This document shows, one piece after another, positions 43,957 through 52,489 of a DNA stretch of 64,000 nt (its first letter is position 1; every line of letters begins with the position of its first letter). The translations under genes and the position numbers were made by a program. A model generated the notes under the pieces. That model was not told the DNA's origin and ran no database searches. It saw nothing but the letters and a program-made list of their open reading frames with translations. The DNA lies in contig CBDFHE010000015.1 in NCBI GenBank assembly GCA_965247455.1, forward strand, positions 1 to 64,000. Reading direction: 5' to 3'. This stretch comes from JACZYA01 sp965247455 (GTDB lineage Bacteria; Acidobacteriota; Terriglobia; Acidiferrales; 2-02-FULL-67-57).

Positions 43957-45461
43957 AAATTTCAAGACGTGCCCGGCTTTGGTGGCTCGCAGGGCTGCTG
44001 GTTTCTTCCGAGGTCCTCTATCTCGCCATGCTGCGCCTCGATGCAATCAACGGTGTCCGCCCTGTGCTCGCTTTCCTCGGGCTGCTGGGTGCGCTATTCA
44101 CCCTCTATGCGATAGCGTACTGGATCGTCAAAGGCAGAGGCGAAAACCATCGCAACACTCTGCTCATCATTGCAGCGGGCGCGGTGCTGTTCCGGCTGAC
44201 GCTGCTGCCGGCCGGGTTGCCGCATGACGCCAGTTGGGATTCGAAGGTCGCTGACTTACGTGCAGACCTGCGGGGTGAGTCAGTCACTTATGAACGCTTT
44301 CAACTTTTCGACGGCGACATCTGGCGCTACCTGTGGGATGGGCATGTCTCGGCGCACGGAACTAACCCATATCTGCACGCGCCAACTGATCCGGCACTCG
44401 ATAAACTGGCCGACGAGGAGAATGCGGCGCTAACGGACGGCCGTGCTTTGTGGAGCGACATTCGCGACAACATTAACTATGCACTAACGCCGACGATCTA
44501 CCCGCCACTTGCGCAAGTGGTCTTCCGGGTTTCTCACATCCTCGCGCCAGGCAGCGTCCTTGTGATGAAGGGTCTACTTGTGGGCTTCGACCTGCTCGCT
44601 ACGCTCTTCATCGCGCTCACGCTCAAGGCCCTTGGCCGGCCGGTGACAGGGGTTCTCCTTTATGCTTGGAATCCGCTCATCATCAAGGTCTTCGCCGCCA
44701 GTGGCCACGTGGATGCAGTGGTCGCCGCGACGCTGGCGGCCACAACCTACTTTCTCGTGCGACATGCGAAAACGATGGCTGCCTTGAGTTTCGGGCTGGC
44801 GATCCTCGCTAAGCTGACCCCTCTCGTCCTGCTACCGTTCATAGTAAGGCGCATCGGCTGGCGCAACTCGGCGCTGGTGTCTGCGGTTCTCGTGGCAGGA
44901 TACGTTCCTTTTTTCGGCGCAGGACGGGCGCTGTTCGATGGGGCCCTCACGTTTGCGCGTGACTGGCAATTCAACGCCGGGCCGTTCGCCCTCTTTCAAT
45001 GGCTCTCGAGCTCATTCAGCACCGACCCGAATTCTGCCGCACGAGTAATCAGCGGGCTCGGCGTCATCGCTATAGTCTGCTGGCTTGTGCGGCGTGATGA
45101 CGGGCGGAGCGAGACTTTCGCGCATTACGGTGCCCCGGCGCTCGGCGCGCTGCTCGTGCTGGGTCCGACCGTGATGCCTTGGTATGTAGCGTGGTTATTG
45201 CCTCTGGCAATCATCGCAGATAGGCTTGTCTGGGTTTATTTCTCAGCTCTCGTCTGCCTAGCCTTCCTCGTCATGGTTGACGAAACAGAGCACGCGTGGA
45301 CGCTTTGGCTGGAGTACAGCAGCGTTGCCGCGTTACTGTTGCTTGAGTTCCAGCGCACGAAGCGGCACCGCGCCACCCACAATTCTACTTTCGCAGCCAA
45401 TTCGGTCGGGCCCTCGTTGAATAGTAGTGGAGCTTTGTGCGCTCACGTACCGGATAATTGA
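43953..45461 (+). CDS. GT-C fold membrane glycosyltransferase (GT87/MptB-like)
   Basis: A 502-residue polytopic protein with about 11-12 membrane helices. After helix 2-3 the periplasmic loop holds FQLFDGDIWRYLWDGHVSAHGTNPYLHAPTDPALD, with the DGDxxRYxWDG motif typical of polyprenol-phosphate-dependent mannosyl/glucosyl transferases; INYALTPTIYPPLAQVVF and YAWNPLIIKVFAASGHVDAV are further family blocks. It would use a lipid-linked sugar on the outer face of the inner membrane. Start TTG at 43953 overlaps the preceding stop and follows GGGGGAGGAG. Composition is a little less GC-biased than upstream genes. Confidence 0.85.
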   Translation: MKISRRARLWWLAGLLVSSEVLYLAMLRLDAINGVRPVLAFLGLLGALFTLYAIAYWIVKGRGENHRNTLLIIAAGAVLFRLTLLPAGLPHDASWDSKVADLRADLRGESVTYERFQLFDGDIWRYLWDGHVSAHGTNPYLHAPTDPALDKLADEENAALTDGRALWSDIRDNINYALTPTIYPPLAQVVFRVSHILAPGSVLVMKGLLVGFDLLATLFIALTLKALGRPVTGVLLYAWNPLIIKVFAASGHVDAVVAATLAATTYFLVRHAKTMAALSFGLAILAKLTPLVLLPFIVRRIGWRNSALVSAVLVAGYVPFFGAGRALFDGALTFARDWQFNAGPFALFQWLSSSFSTDPNSAARVISGLGVIAIVCWLVRRDDGRSETFAHYGAPALGALLVLGPTVMPWYVAWLLPLAIIADRLVWVYFSALVCLAFLVMVDETEHAWTLWLEYSSVAALLLLEFQRTKRHRATHNSTFAANSVGPSLNSSGALCAHVPDN

Positions 45462-45544
45462 AAGGGCCATTTGTGCCATGAGTTGAAATGGTTTCTGGAC
45501 CGTAAGGCGGTTCAGTCAATTAAACTCACAGGAGGATAGAAACA

Positions 45545-45955
45545 ATGAAACTAAGTAAAGTCGGTACTCTGCTGTTAGTTCTCGTTCTGCCCGTTCTGGC
45601 GGTCGCACAAGGGAGCGGATCGACCAGCCCGCGCCCGTCGGCCTCGAGGACCCCATCCGCGTTTGCCGTTACGCGTTCCGTAACGGGGACAGTTGCGGCG
45701 ATCAACGCGGAAGATGGCCTCATTGTCGTCCGAGACAAGAAGGGCAACAGGCTTGAATTCAAGGTCGACAACAGGACGAAATTCAAAGCCGACAAGAGGA
45801 CGGAGCTTCGGGGCAAGAAAGACATTTCCCTCTGTGATTTTCAGACGGGCCAGCGTATAAAGGTTACTTACCGGGCTGCCGACTGGAGAGCGACGGAAGT
45901 GCGGCTGAAGCGTGTAAGAAAACAAGAAATGAAAGAAAGAATGAGTGGCAGCTGA
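45545..45955 (+). CDS. Small secreted DUF5666-like protein
   Basis: A 136-residue protein with a signal peptide (MKLSKVGTLLLVLVLPVLAVAQ), a Ser/Pro/Arg linker (GSGSTSPRPSASRTPS), and an OB-like beta domain: SVTGTVAAINAEDGLIVVRDKKGNRLEFKVDNRTKFKADKR...FQTGQRIKVTYRAADWRATEVRLK. The G-x-V-x-x-I...GQxVxVxY...A-x-V layout is that of DUF5666-like secreted domains. The RBS AGGAGG at 45530-45535 is strong. The C-terminus is basic. Function unknown. Confidence 0.75.
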   Translation: MKLSKVGTLLLVLVLPVLAVAQGSGSTSPRPSASRTPSAFAVTRSVTGTVAAINAEDGLIVVRDKKGNRLEFKVDNRTKFKADKRTELRGKKDISLCDFQTGQRIKVTYRAADWRATEVRLKRVRKQEMKERMSGS

Positions 45956-46157
45956 AAGCCGCTTCTTCGAATGGAAAAAGACAGGGGAGGGAGGCCGGTT
46001 GGTTGCCGGCTTCCACCCCAGGCCTGGTTGTGGCGTATACGTTGCGTTCCGAGTGGTAGATGCGACCAGGGCATCCGGTCGAACGCCATAGTCCGGCATC
46101 GGGCTAACCTAATGGAGCTGTAGGAGTAAGTGTAACCGGCTTCTTGGAAGATCTCTG

Positions 46158-47120
46158 ATGCTTGTTCGCATTCCTAAAGGCTGGGAGATTCCGGAGCAGG
46201 AGGTGACGCCGGAGGAGGTCTATCGAGGAAAGCGGCGGCGCTTTCTGCACGGGTTGGCGGTGGCCGGGGTGGCAGGCGCGGCAGCGGCCTGCGGTCTGAG
46301 TGACTTGGTCGGCGGCGCCTTCGCCGAGGAAGAACTACCTAATCTGCCGGCACTGGAAGCGGCGCGCAGCACGACCTACACCACCGAGCGGCCCATCACC
46401 CGCGAGCAAATTGTGGCGCGCTACAACAACTTCTACGAGTTCTCGCTGGAGAAGGACAAGGTCTGGCGGCGGGCGGAGAACTTCCCCTCCCGCCCGTGGG
46501 AAATCGAAATCGGCGGTGAGGTGGAACAGAAACGAAAGATCGATGTGGACGAGCTGATCGGGCAGATGGCGTTGGAAGAGCGCGTCTATCGGCTGCGGTG
46601 CGTGGAGGCCTGGTCGGTGGTGGTGCCGTGGATCGGCTTTCCGCTCAAGAAGTTCGTGGAGTGGGCGCGGCCGAAGAGCTCGGCGCGCTACCTGCGCATG
46701 GTGAGCTTCTTCCGGCCCAGGCAAGCGCCGGGGCAGAAGAAAGCTGCCTGGTACCCCTGGCCCTACTTTGAGGCGCTGACAATGGACGAAGCCACCAACG
46801 AGCTGGCGCTGCTGGTGGTGGGCAGCTACGGGCACCGCTTGCCGAACCAGAACGGCGCGCCGCTGCGGCTGATCGTACCGTGGAAGTACGGCTTCAAGTC
46901 CATCAAGTCGATTGTGCGGTTTGAGTTCACGCGGCGGCGGCCGAAGAACTTCTGGAACGTGGTGGCGCCGAAGGAGTACGACTTCTTTGCCAACGTCAAC
47001 CCCAAGGTGCCGCACCCGCGCTGGTCACAGGCGATCGAGCGGGACGTGGCCACCGGCCGCCGCATCCCCACCCGGCCCTTCAACGGCTACGCGGAGTACG
47101 TGGCCGACCTCTACAGCTAG
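46158..47120 (+). CDS. msrP: Methionine sulfoxide reductase catalytic subunit MsrP, copy 1
   Basis: A 320-residue molybdenum-cofactor enzyme of the MsrP/YedY family, exported folded by Tat (KRRRFLHGLAVAGVAGAAAA, twin Arg) and repairing oxidised Met in envelope proteins. Visible blocks: PITREQIVARYNNFYEF, PWEIEIGGEVEQKRKIDVDELI, YRLRCVEAWSVVVPWIGFPLKKFVEWA (Cys ligand of Mo in LRCVEAW), GHRLPNQNGAPLRLIVPWKYGFKSIKSI and a C-terminal NPKVPHPRWSQAIER. The haem subunit gene msrQ is not adjacent. The gene is identical to copy 2 (57981-58943) over 929 bp, except at its first seven codons and the last four. Confidence 0.94.
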   Translation: MLVRIPKGWEIPEQEVTPEEVYRGKRRRFLHGLAVAGVAGAAAACGLSDLVGGAFAEEELPNLPALEAARSTTYTTERPITREQIVARYNNFYEFSLEKDKVWRRAENFPSRPWEIEIGGEVEQKRKIDVDELIGQMALEERVYRLRCVEAWSVVVPWIGFPLKKFVEWARPKSSARYLRMVSFFRPRQAPGQKKAAWYPWPYFEALTMDEATNELALLVVGSYGHRLPNQNGAPLRLIVPWKYGFKSIKSIVRFEFTRRRPKNFWNVVAPKEYDFFANVNPKVPHPRWSQAIERDVATGRRIPTRPFNGYAEYVADLYS

Positions 47121-47254
47121 CCGGGTGCGGATACAGCCTCTCGCCGTGACGAAGTGTTTCAAAAGCAGATTCTTCGCCTGCCTGCGGTAGGCAGGGCAGG
47201 CAGGCCACGGCGGGCTCCTCAGGGTGACACAGGGGCGGAGCTTTTCAGCCCCTC
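47121..47254. repeat. Repeat between convergent msrP and downstream gene
   Basis: AGCAGATTCTTCGCCTGCCTGCGGTAGGCAGGGCAGGC followed by GGGCTCCTCAGGGTGACA is the right half of the CATTCTGAG/CTCAGAATGAC element seen at 22960-23100. Confidence 0.6.
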
Positions 47255-48193
47255 TCAGCGCTGGCGGTCGCTACGCCGCCTGAGCTCGTCGCGCCACCAC
47301 GTCTGCGCGCTGGAGATGCTGCGGCCGTTTTGCAGCGGCGTCTGGCCGAACTTCCAGCGGAAGCTCTTGCCGACCAAACGCGTCAACTCCTGCATGGCGA
47401 TGTCGCTGACGTAGCTGGGGCCTTCGCTGGGGACGGCGACGGCCGGCAAGCGGCGGCCATCGCGCAGCTTGTTCAACAGCAGGTCGATGATCACCTCTTC
47501 GTTGCGCGGGTCAGCCAACTCCGCCACCACGTACAGATAGCGCGCGGTCTTCAAGGGCGGCAAGGCAACCCCGTCCAGCCGGCGCAGCAGCAGGTCCACC
47601 AGGGGCTTTGGGTCCAGCCGCCGGGGCAAGCGAGCCAACTCAAAGCGCACGCCGCGCTTGGGAAGCAGGCGGCGAGCGGCCTCCGCCAGGCTGTCGCGGT
47701 CGCCCTTGCGGAGCAGCTCTTCCAGCATCCCGCGGGCCTGCCCGAGCGGCATGCCGTCGAAGCTCTCGGCGATGCTCACGCGGGGGTCGCCCGGTTCCAG
47801 TTCCAGCTCGATGGGAATCAGACGGTTCTTCAGGCCGGCGCGCACCTCGACGTGTCGCCGCGGGAGTTGGAGCAGCCAGCCCTGCTTTGCCACCTGCAGG
47901 TCGTAGAAGCCGGGGGACAAGTCTTTGAAGCAGAAGCTGCCGCGAGGATCGCTGGAGGTAGCGGCCACGGGCTCAGGCGGGTCGCTCTCCGGCTGGCCCT
48001 CCGGAAACACAGTGAGGGTGGCTTCGGAGGCGAAGCCGCCGGCTTCGTCCAGCACCACCCCGCACAGCCAGCCGGTGTCCTGGGCCTGGCTTTCCTGTGC
48101 GAGCGCCGGGGTCGAGCCGCCTGCGAGGACGAGAAGCATCCCGGCGACCCGCGGCCAGCCAAGGAAACGAATCGGCGAGAAAGCGCGCGTCAT
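47255..48193 (-). CDS. Secreted protein with carboxypeptidase-regulatory-like domain
   Basis: A 312-residue protein with a signal peptide (SPIRFLGWPRVAGMLLVLAGGSTPALAQ). Residues about 40-125 form a CarboxypepD_reg-like beta sandwich: GWLCGVVLDEAGGFASEATLTVFPEG...GSFCFKDLSPGFYDLQVAKQGWLLQLPRRHVEV. The rest is helical, with repeated LAEAARRLLPKRG, PKPLVDLLLRRLDG and NEEVIIDLLLNKLRDGR units and a final VSDIAMQELTRLVGKSFRWKFGQTPLQ, a segment like HEAT-type adjuncts of acidobacterial secreted proteins. ATG at 48193 overlaps the atoE stop (ATGA). Envelope interaction role is inferred. Confidence 0.78.
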   Translation of the reverse strand: MTRAFSPIRFLGWPRVAGMLLVLAGGSTPALAQESQAQDTGWLCGVVLDEAGGFASEATLTVFPEGQPESDPPEPVAATSSDPRGSFCFKDLSPGFYDLQVAKQGWLLQLPRRHVEVRAGLKNRLIPIELELEPGDPRVSIAESFDGMPLGQARGMLEELLRKGDRDSLAEAARRLLPKRGVRFELARLPRRLDPKPLVDLLLRRLDGVALPPLKTARYLYVVAELADPRNEEVIIDLLLNKLRDGRRLPAVAVPSEGPSYVSDIAMQELTRLVGKSFRWKFGQTPLQNGRSISSAQTWWRDELRRRSDRQR

Positions 48194-49536
48194 GCCAAGA
48201 AGAATAATACCAGAGTTGAGAGCGCGGTCGAAAGCAGGAAGGTCATGACGCAGTAGCCCATGATGTGGCGGATGTTGAGCCCGGCAATAGCCAGCAACGG
48301 TAGCGCCCAGAAAGGTTGCAGCATGTTGGTGGTCTGGTCGCCGAAGGCGACCGCCATGGCGGTGACGGTGGGGGAGACGCCCAGCTCCATCGCCGCCGGG
48401 ATCATGACCGGTCCTTGCACCGCCCACTGCCCGCCCCCGGACGGAACAAAAAGGTTCACCAGGGCGGCCGAGAGAAAACAGTACACGGGGAAAGACACCT
48501 GGGTTGAAAACGAGACGAACGCCTGGGAGATGACGCCGGCCAGCCCGCTCTGCTGCATCATGCCCATGATGCCGCCGTAAAGCGGGTACTGGAGCGCGAG
48601 CGGGCCGGCGACGTGGGCGGCTTGATTGAAAGCGCGGACGTAGGCTACTGGGCGGCCGTGCAGCGCCATCCCCAGCACCAGGAAGAGAAGAATGACGAGG
48701 TTGAGGTCGAGCTGGAAGCCGCGAGTGGCGAAGTGGCGCACCAGAAAAACTCCCCCCAGCAGAACGATGAGGTAGAGGACCAGGCGGCTGCGCTCCAGGC
48801 GTTGCGCGGGGGTGGGGTTGTCGGGCGGTTGGGCAGCGAGACTTTCGCTTTCAGGCTCGGAGAGCAGTGCCGGGTCGATGGCGCGGATTTGTTGGCCGTG
48901 GGGCATCATCAGGCGGAACATCACCGGCAGGATGACCAGCGTGCCCGCGACCAGCGCGATGTTCATGGGCGAGAGCAAGGTCTGGGAGAGGCTGACCGAC
49001 TCGGTGCCGGCGTAGCGAGCGATGAAGTTCATCGGGCTGCCGGCGGTGGCCGAGACCAGCGCAATCGAGCTCGACAGGCCCGAACCCCAGATGACAAAAC
49101 CGGAGTAGGCGCCCGCCACCAGGAAACCAAAGTCGCAGTGGGGCACCTTGCGGGCAATTTCCTTCGCCAGCAGGGCCGAGGCCACCAGCGCGAAACCCCA
49201 ATGGACGAGTGCCGCCAGTGCCGCCGCGACGGTCAGCAACACAATGGCGCCGCCCTGCGTGCGGGGGATGGACGCAATGCGCGCGAGCAGGCGGCGGACG
49301 GGGGCGGAGATGGCCAGGGCGTAACCGGTGAGCAGGATGAGAATCATCTGCATGGCGAAGGGCAGGATTTGCCAGAGGCCGTTGTACCAGTGGGTGACCA
49401 ACTCGACCGGACCGGTGGGCGTAAGCACCAGCGCCAGCAGGTAGGTGAGCGCGGTCAGCAGCACGCAGAAGAGAAACGGGTCGGGCATCCAGCGCTCGAT
49501 GATGCGGACGAAGAAATTGGCCAGCCGGTTCAGCAT
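48190..49536 (-). CDS. atoE: Short-chain fatty acid transporter AtoE-like
   Basis: A 448-residue inner-membrane permease of the AtoE family. N-terminal RLANFFVRIIERWMPDPFLFCVLLTALTYLLAL is the family start; further features are HWYNGLWQILPFAMQMILILLTGYALA, HWGFALVASALLAKEIARKVP, YSGFVIWGSGLSSSIALVSAT and a C-terminal NLFVPSGGGQWAVQGPVMIPAAMELGV...AFGDQTTNMLQPFWALPLLAIAGL. E. coli AtoE takes up short-chain fatty acids such as acetoacetate or butyrate. No ato degradation genes lie nearby, so the substrate here is unproven. Confidence 0.9.
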   Translation of the reverse strand: MLNRLANFFVRIIERWMPDPFLFCVLLTALTYLLALVLTPTGPVELVTHWYNGLWQILPFAMQMILILLTGYALAISAPVRRLLARIASIPRTQGGAIVLLTVAAALAALVHWGFALVASALLAKEIARKVPHCDFGFLVAGAYSGFVIWGSGLSSSIALVSATAGSPMNFIARYAGTESVSLSQTLLSPMNIALVAGTLVILPVMFRLMMPHGQQIRAIDPALLSEPESESLAAQPPDNPTPAQRLERSRLVLYLIVLLGGVFLVRHFATRGFQLDLNLVILLFLVLGMALHGRPVAYVRAFNQAAHVAGPLALQYPLYGGIMGMMQQSGLAGVISQAFVSFSTQVSFPVYCFLSAALVNLFVPSGGGQWAVQGPVMIPAAMELGVSPTVTAMAVAFGDQTTNMLQPFWALPLLAIAGLNIRHIMGYCVMTFLLSTALSTLVLFFLA

Positions 49537-50103
49537 CGCTTGTCCCCCCCGTCACCGAGAATGGTTGTCGGGTCCGGCGGAAGCGTATCACAGCAAGAGC
49601 GGGTGCCGAGCACCTCACCCAAACCGTCTTTTCTGGCGCCGACCGGAGCCGGGGCCAAGCACCTCTTCCGGACTGAAGTGATTCTAAGGGCCCAAGATCG
49701 CCACAGAGGCACGGAGACACAGAGGCTCGTGCTGGTTTTTTTTTCAGAATAGCAATAACACGCCGAGCCCCGTGGCCTGCCTGCGGTAGGCAGGCACCTG
49801 CCACGGGGCGCTCGTGCTGCCTGGCCACCCGGCGGCAAGCAGCCGCTATCTGGCTAATGAATCGGAACAAGCCGGCGATGAAGCCGCAGGCTTCATCGCC
49901 GCTACCCCGTGGCGGGGGCCACGGGGCTGGACGTCGAGGGAAGCAGGCAACACCGAGCGGGTGCGGAGCCTGCCTGCGGCAGGCAGGCGGGCAAGCTCGG
50001 AATGTCACTCGGGCGCTTTTTCATTACCCAGTTAAACTCCGAAAGGGGTGGAGCTACCGAGACAGGGCAACACAGAGAGGAGGAACCACTGCGATGAAAG
50101 TGA
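49537..50103. repeat. Long repeat-only intergenic block
   Basis: About 570 bp without a gene but with at least six repeat units: GAGCGGGTGCCGAGCACCTC (49605), GCACCTCTTCCGGACTG (49658), GCCACAGAGGCACGGAGACACAGAGG (49696), CCCCGTGGC-CTGCCTGCGGTAGGCAGGCACCT-GCCACGGGGC (49770-49808, nested palindromes), GATGAAGCCGCAGGCTTCATCGCCGCTACC (49876-49905) and CCCCGTGGCGGGGGCCACGGGGCTG (49905-49929). A T-rich run at 49735-49744 follows the third unit. Confidence 0.65.
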
Positions 50104-50135
50104 GCGGGGCGGGCGAGGAAGCAAGCCCGCCCCGC
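50104..50135 (-). terminator. Hairpin downstream of DUF1326 pseudogene
   Basis: GCGGGGCGGGC and GCCCGCCCCGC form a perfect 11-bp stem with a 10-nt loop, 21 bp beyond the stop of the minus-strand DUF1326 frame. The following bases (TCACTTTCATC) are only mildly U-rich, so it may terminate weakly or stabilise the 3' end. Confidence 0.5.
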
Positions 50136-50156
50136 AGGGATGTGGACGGTGGTCGG

Positions 50157-50857
50157 TTAGAGGGTGCCTTCAGCTTCGAGGCGGATGGTGAAGGCGTTGC
50201 GACCGGAATAGTCGAACTGGTGGTCGAAGCCGTCCCAGCGGTGGACTTTGGACTTGTAGAAAGTGAAGCCGTGGTTCTTGCTGGCTCCAAAGTACTTGAT
50301 GTTGTTGAGGACGACCTTGCCCCCATCGGCACCGGCGAAACGCTCCAGCACCATCTCACCCTTGCCATTGGCCAGCTTGGCACGGGCCAGGTTGCCCTCG
50401 ATAGACCAGCTAAACTCGGACTCGTCCATCTGCACAGTGGCCCAATCGAGCGGATAAATCTTGCCCAGGACTTGCACCAGGGCGTCGCGCTGCGCCTGGG
50501 TGACGCTAGGATCAAAGGTGACGATCAACCAGGGAGCCTTTTGCCCTCGGTGCCCCATTCGTCGCCCAGGTCGCCCGCTAGCCAGTAGCGCGCGCCTTTC
50601 AGGGAGACGTCGCCAACCCGCCCGTCGTTCACCTTGACAGCCATGTTGAATTCGCAGAATTCATGGTGCGCGCGGTTGTTGGTGTAGCAGGGACAGTAGA
50701 GCATGCAACTGCACGCTTCGATGTAACTGGCGTCGAACGAATAGGGCGTGCCCGCCGCCGAGGTGTCCGCCACTGGTCCGGTGGCATAAATCCGAACTCC
50801 GAGCGCACCCGCCAGTAGAATACCCAACCCCATCAGGAGAAGTTTTTTCCTGCGCAT
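50157..50857 (-). pseudogene. DUF1326 secreted protein gene with one-base deletion
   Basis: From ATG 50857 (preceded by GGAGGG) the frame gives a signal anchor (MRRKKLLLMGLGILLAGALGVRI), then YSFDASYIEACSCMLYCPCYTNNRAHHEFCEFNMAVKVNDGRVGDVSLKGARYWLAGDLGDEWGTEG, with the Cys-rich EACSCMLYCPC start of DUF1326. At the GGG run near 50544 the frame shifts; the other frame resumes GQKAPWLIVTFDPSVTQAQRDALVQVLGKIYPLDW and ends IRLEAEGTL at 50157. Adding one base joins the two into a normal DUF1326 protein of about 233 residues. The same single-base character as in mfd raises the possibility of a read error. Confidence 0.8.
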
Positions 50858-51694
50858 AAAGCCCTCCTTGTTCGGAAAATCCAAACTTTGGAGCTACTCA
50901 TTACCTCTACGGCGGGCAACTGTCAAGCCTCTTACCGGCTCAGCGGGACGTGCAGCGGGTGAACGGGGAGAACCAAGGAGCGGGTGCCTGTGAGGAACCC
51001 CAGCGGCTGAAGCCGCCGGTATTGTTTGCGGCCCTATCGCCACGGCTCCCTCGACTTCGCTCGGGACAAGTTCCGCCGTGCCCTGACGAAGATGCCACAG
51101 AAACACAGCGATACGGGAGCAAGGCCTCCGGAAAGCGGTGCCCCGCTGTTCGCGGGATAAACCCTGCCTGCGGCAGGCAGGTCAGCACCCCTTCCAAGCA
51201 GGCTTAGTGCTAGAGGGGCAGCACAGGGCACGCTTTTGACTCACCCCGTGGCGGGGGCCACGGGGCTGAACGTGGAGGAGAAGCAGATAACACCAGTGCG
51301 GGTGTCCCTGTACGGGGATAAACTCTGCACCCCTTCCAAACTGTCTTTCATGCGGCAGTAGCTTCTGGTTCGTTTCTGTACTCGTTCAGAATGATCCGTG
51401 ACACTCAAGAGGGCCCGGGGCGCAACCCGGGGCCTTTCTGAAGCGAGTCTCTTTCCTCAGCCGGAGGGCTCTTTCTTCTCGTCTAACTGCCGGTCTGGCT
51501 TTCTGCTAGCAGTCCCCGCCCCACCTCCCTCTCTTGCAAGGGTTTCTAGGATGTCGGAACGGCCTCTCTTTCCGGAAAGTGTCACTAATCATGTGGACGA
51601 GTACAGTTTCTTGACTTGCTCCGGCGCGCAAGCGAGAATGAGCCGGTCTGCGCGCGCGACGCCAAGCAGATCCATCTTCAGCGGGAAAAGCGCC
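50858..51694. other. Gap between DUF1326 and mlaE-like genes
   Basis: About 840 bp. The left half holds repeats: CCACAGAAACACAG (51093), CTGCCTGCGGCAGGCAGG (51164-51181), CAGCACCCCTTCCAAGCAGG, CCCCGTGGCGGGGGCCACGGGGCTGAACG (51245-51273) and TGCACCCCTTCCAAACTG. Around 51411-51436, GGCCC...GGGCC followed by TTTCT is a possible terminator or attenuator. From about 51440 to 51694 an open frame continues in phase with mlaE, but it begins inside this hairpin and lacks recognisable homology, so I treat it as leader sequence. Confidence 0.45.
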
Positions 51695-52489
51695 ATGGGC
51701 ACGATGGTTGCCGTCCTGAACGGCCTGGTAAAAGAAAAAATCCTGGCTGTGCAGGAGTTCGCCTTGCTGGGCTACCGGTCGGTGCGCGACCTCTTCAGCC
51801 GCCCGCGCTACCTGGCCGAGACCTTCGAGCAGATGGACAACATCGGCGTAGGCTCGTTGCCGATTGTGGCGCTGGCGGCGTTCTTCATCGGAGCGGTGCT
51901 GGTGTTGCAGACGGCTGACCAGTTCGTGCGCTTCGGCTCACCGGGGCTGACGGGCGACGTGGTCTCGCTGGCGCTGGTGCGGGAGATCGGCCCGGTGATC
52001 TTCGCGTTGCTGGCGGCGGGGCGCAACTCGAGCGGCATGGCCTCCGAGCTGGGCTCCATGCAGGTGACCGAACAGATCGACGCCATGCGCGCGTTGGGCA
52101 CCGACCCAATAAAGAAACTGGTGGTGCCGCGCGTAATCGCGACGGTGGTGATGCTGCCGCTGCTGACGATTGTGGGCGACTTCGTCGGCCTGCTGGGCGG
52201 CGTGATGGTCTCCTACTTCGTCATCCGCCTCAACCCGGTGCAGTACTGGACCCGCGCCTACAGCGCGATCGAATTCGGCGACGCCTTGCAAGGACTGGTT
52301 AAGCCGGTAATCTTCGGTTTTATCTTGGCGCTGGTGGGCTGCTACTTCGGCCTGAACGCCCGCGGCGGCACGCGGGGCGTGGGACGCGCCACTACGCAGG
52401 CGGTGGTGGCGGCGTCGGTGCTGATTCTGGTCAGCAACCTTTTCATTACCAAGACGCTGCTCTGGATCAACGAGCTGATGGGCTGGTGA
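51695..52489 (+). CDS. mlaE: MlaE-family lipid ABC transporter permease
   Basis: A 264-residue inner-membrane permease: EFALLGYRSVRDLFSRPRYLAETFEQMDNIGVGSLPIVALAAFFIGAVLVLQTADQF, then SLALVREIGPVIFALLAAGRNSSGMASELGSMQVTEQIDAMRALGTDPIKKLVVPRVIATVVMLPLLT, the classic MlaE core with the E-I-G-P motif and coupling helix. It works with an MlaF ATPase and an MCE (MlaD) protein to move phospholipids between inner and outer membranes. ATG at 51695 gives the usual length; an in-frame open extension upstream to 51398 is probably not translated. Stop overlaps the start of the ATPase gene. Confidence 0.92.
   Translation: MGTMVAVLNGLVKEKILAVQEFALLGYRSVRDLFSRPRYLAETFEQMDNIGVGSLPIVALAAFFIGAVLVLQTADQFVRFGSPGLTGDVVSLALVREIGPVIFALLAAGRNSSGMASELGSMQVTEQIDAMRALGTDPIKKLVVPRVIATVVMLPLLTIVGDFVGLLGGVMVSYFVIRLNPVQYWTRAYSAIEFGDALQGLVKPVIFGFILALVGCYFGLNARGGTRGVGRATTQAVVAASVLILVSNLFITKTLLWINELMGW

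Noticed and set aside
49537..51400. CRISPR array
   Set aside because: Repeat units are of several unrelated families, palindromic and irregularly spaced, with no constant repeat-spacer unit and no cas genes.
51398..51694. In-frame 99-codon N-terminal extension of MlaE
   Set aside because: No homology, begins in a hairpin-rich leader, and the known family length is reached from ATG 51695.
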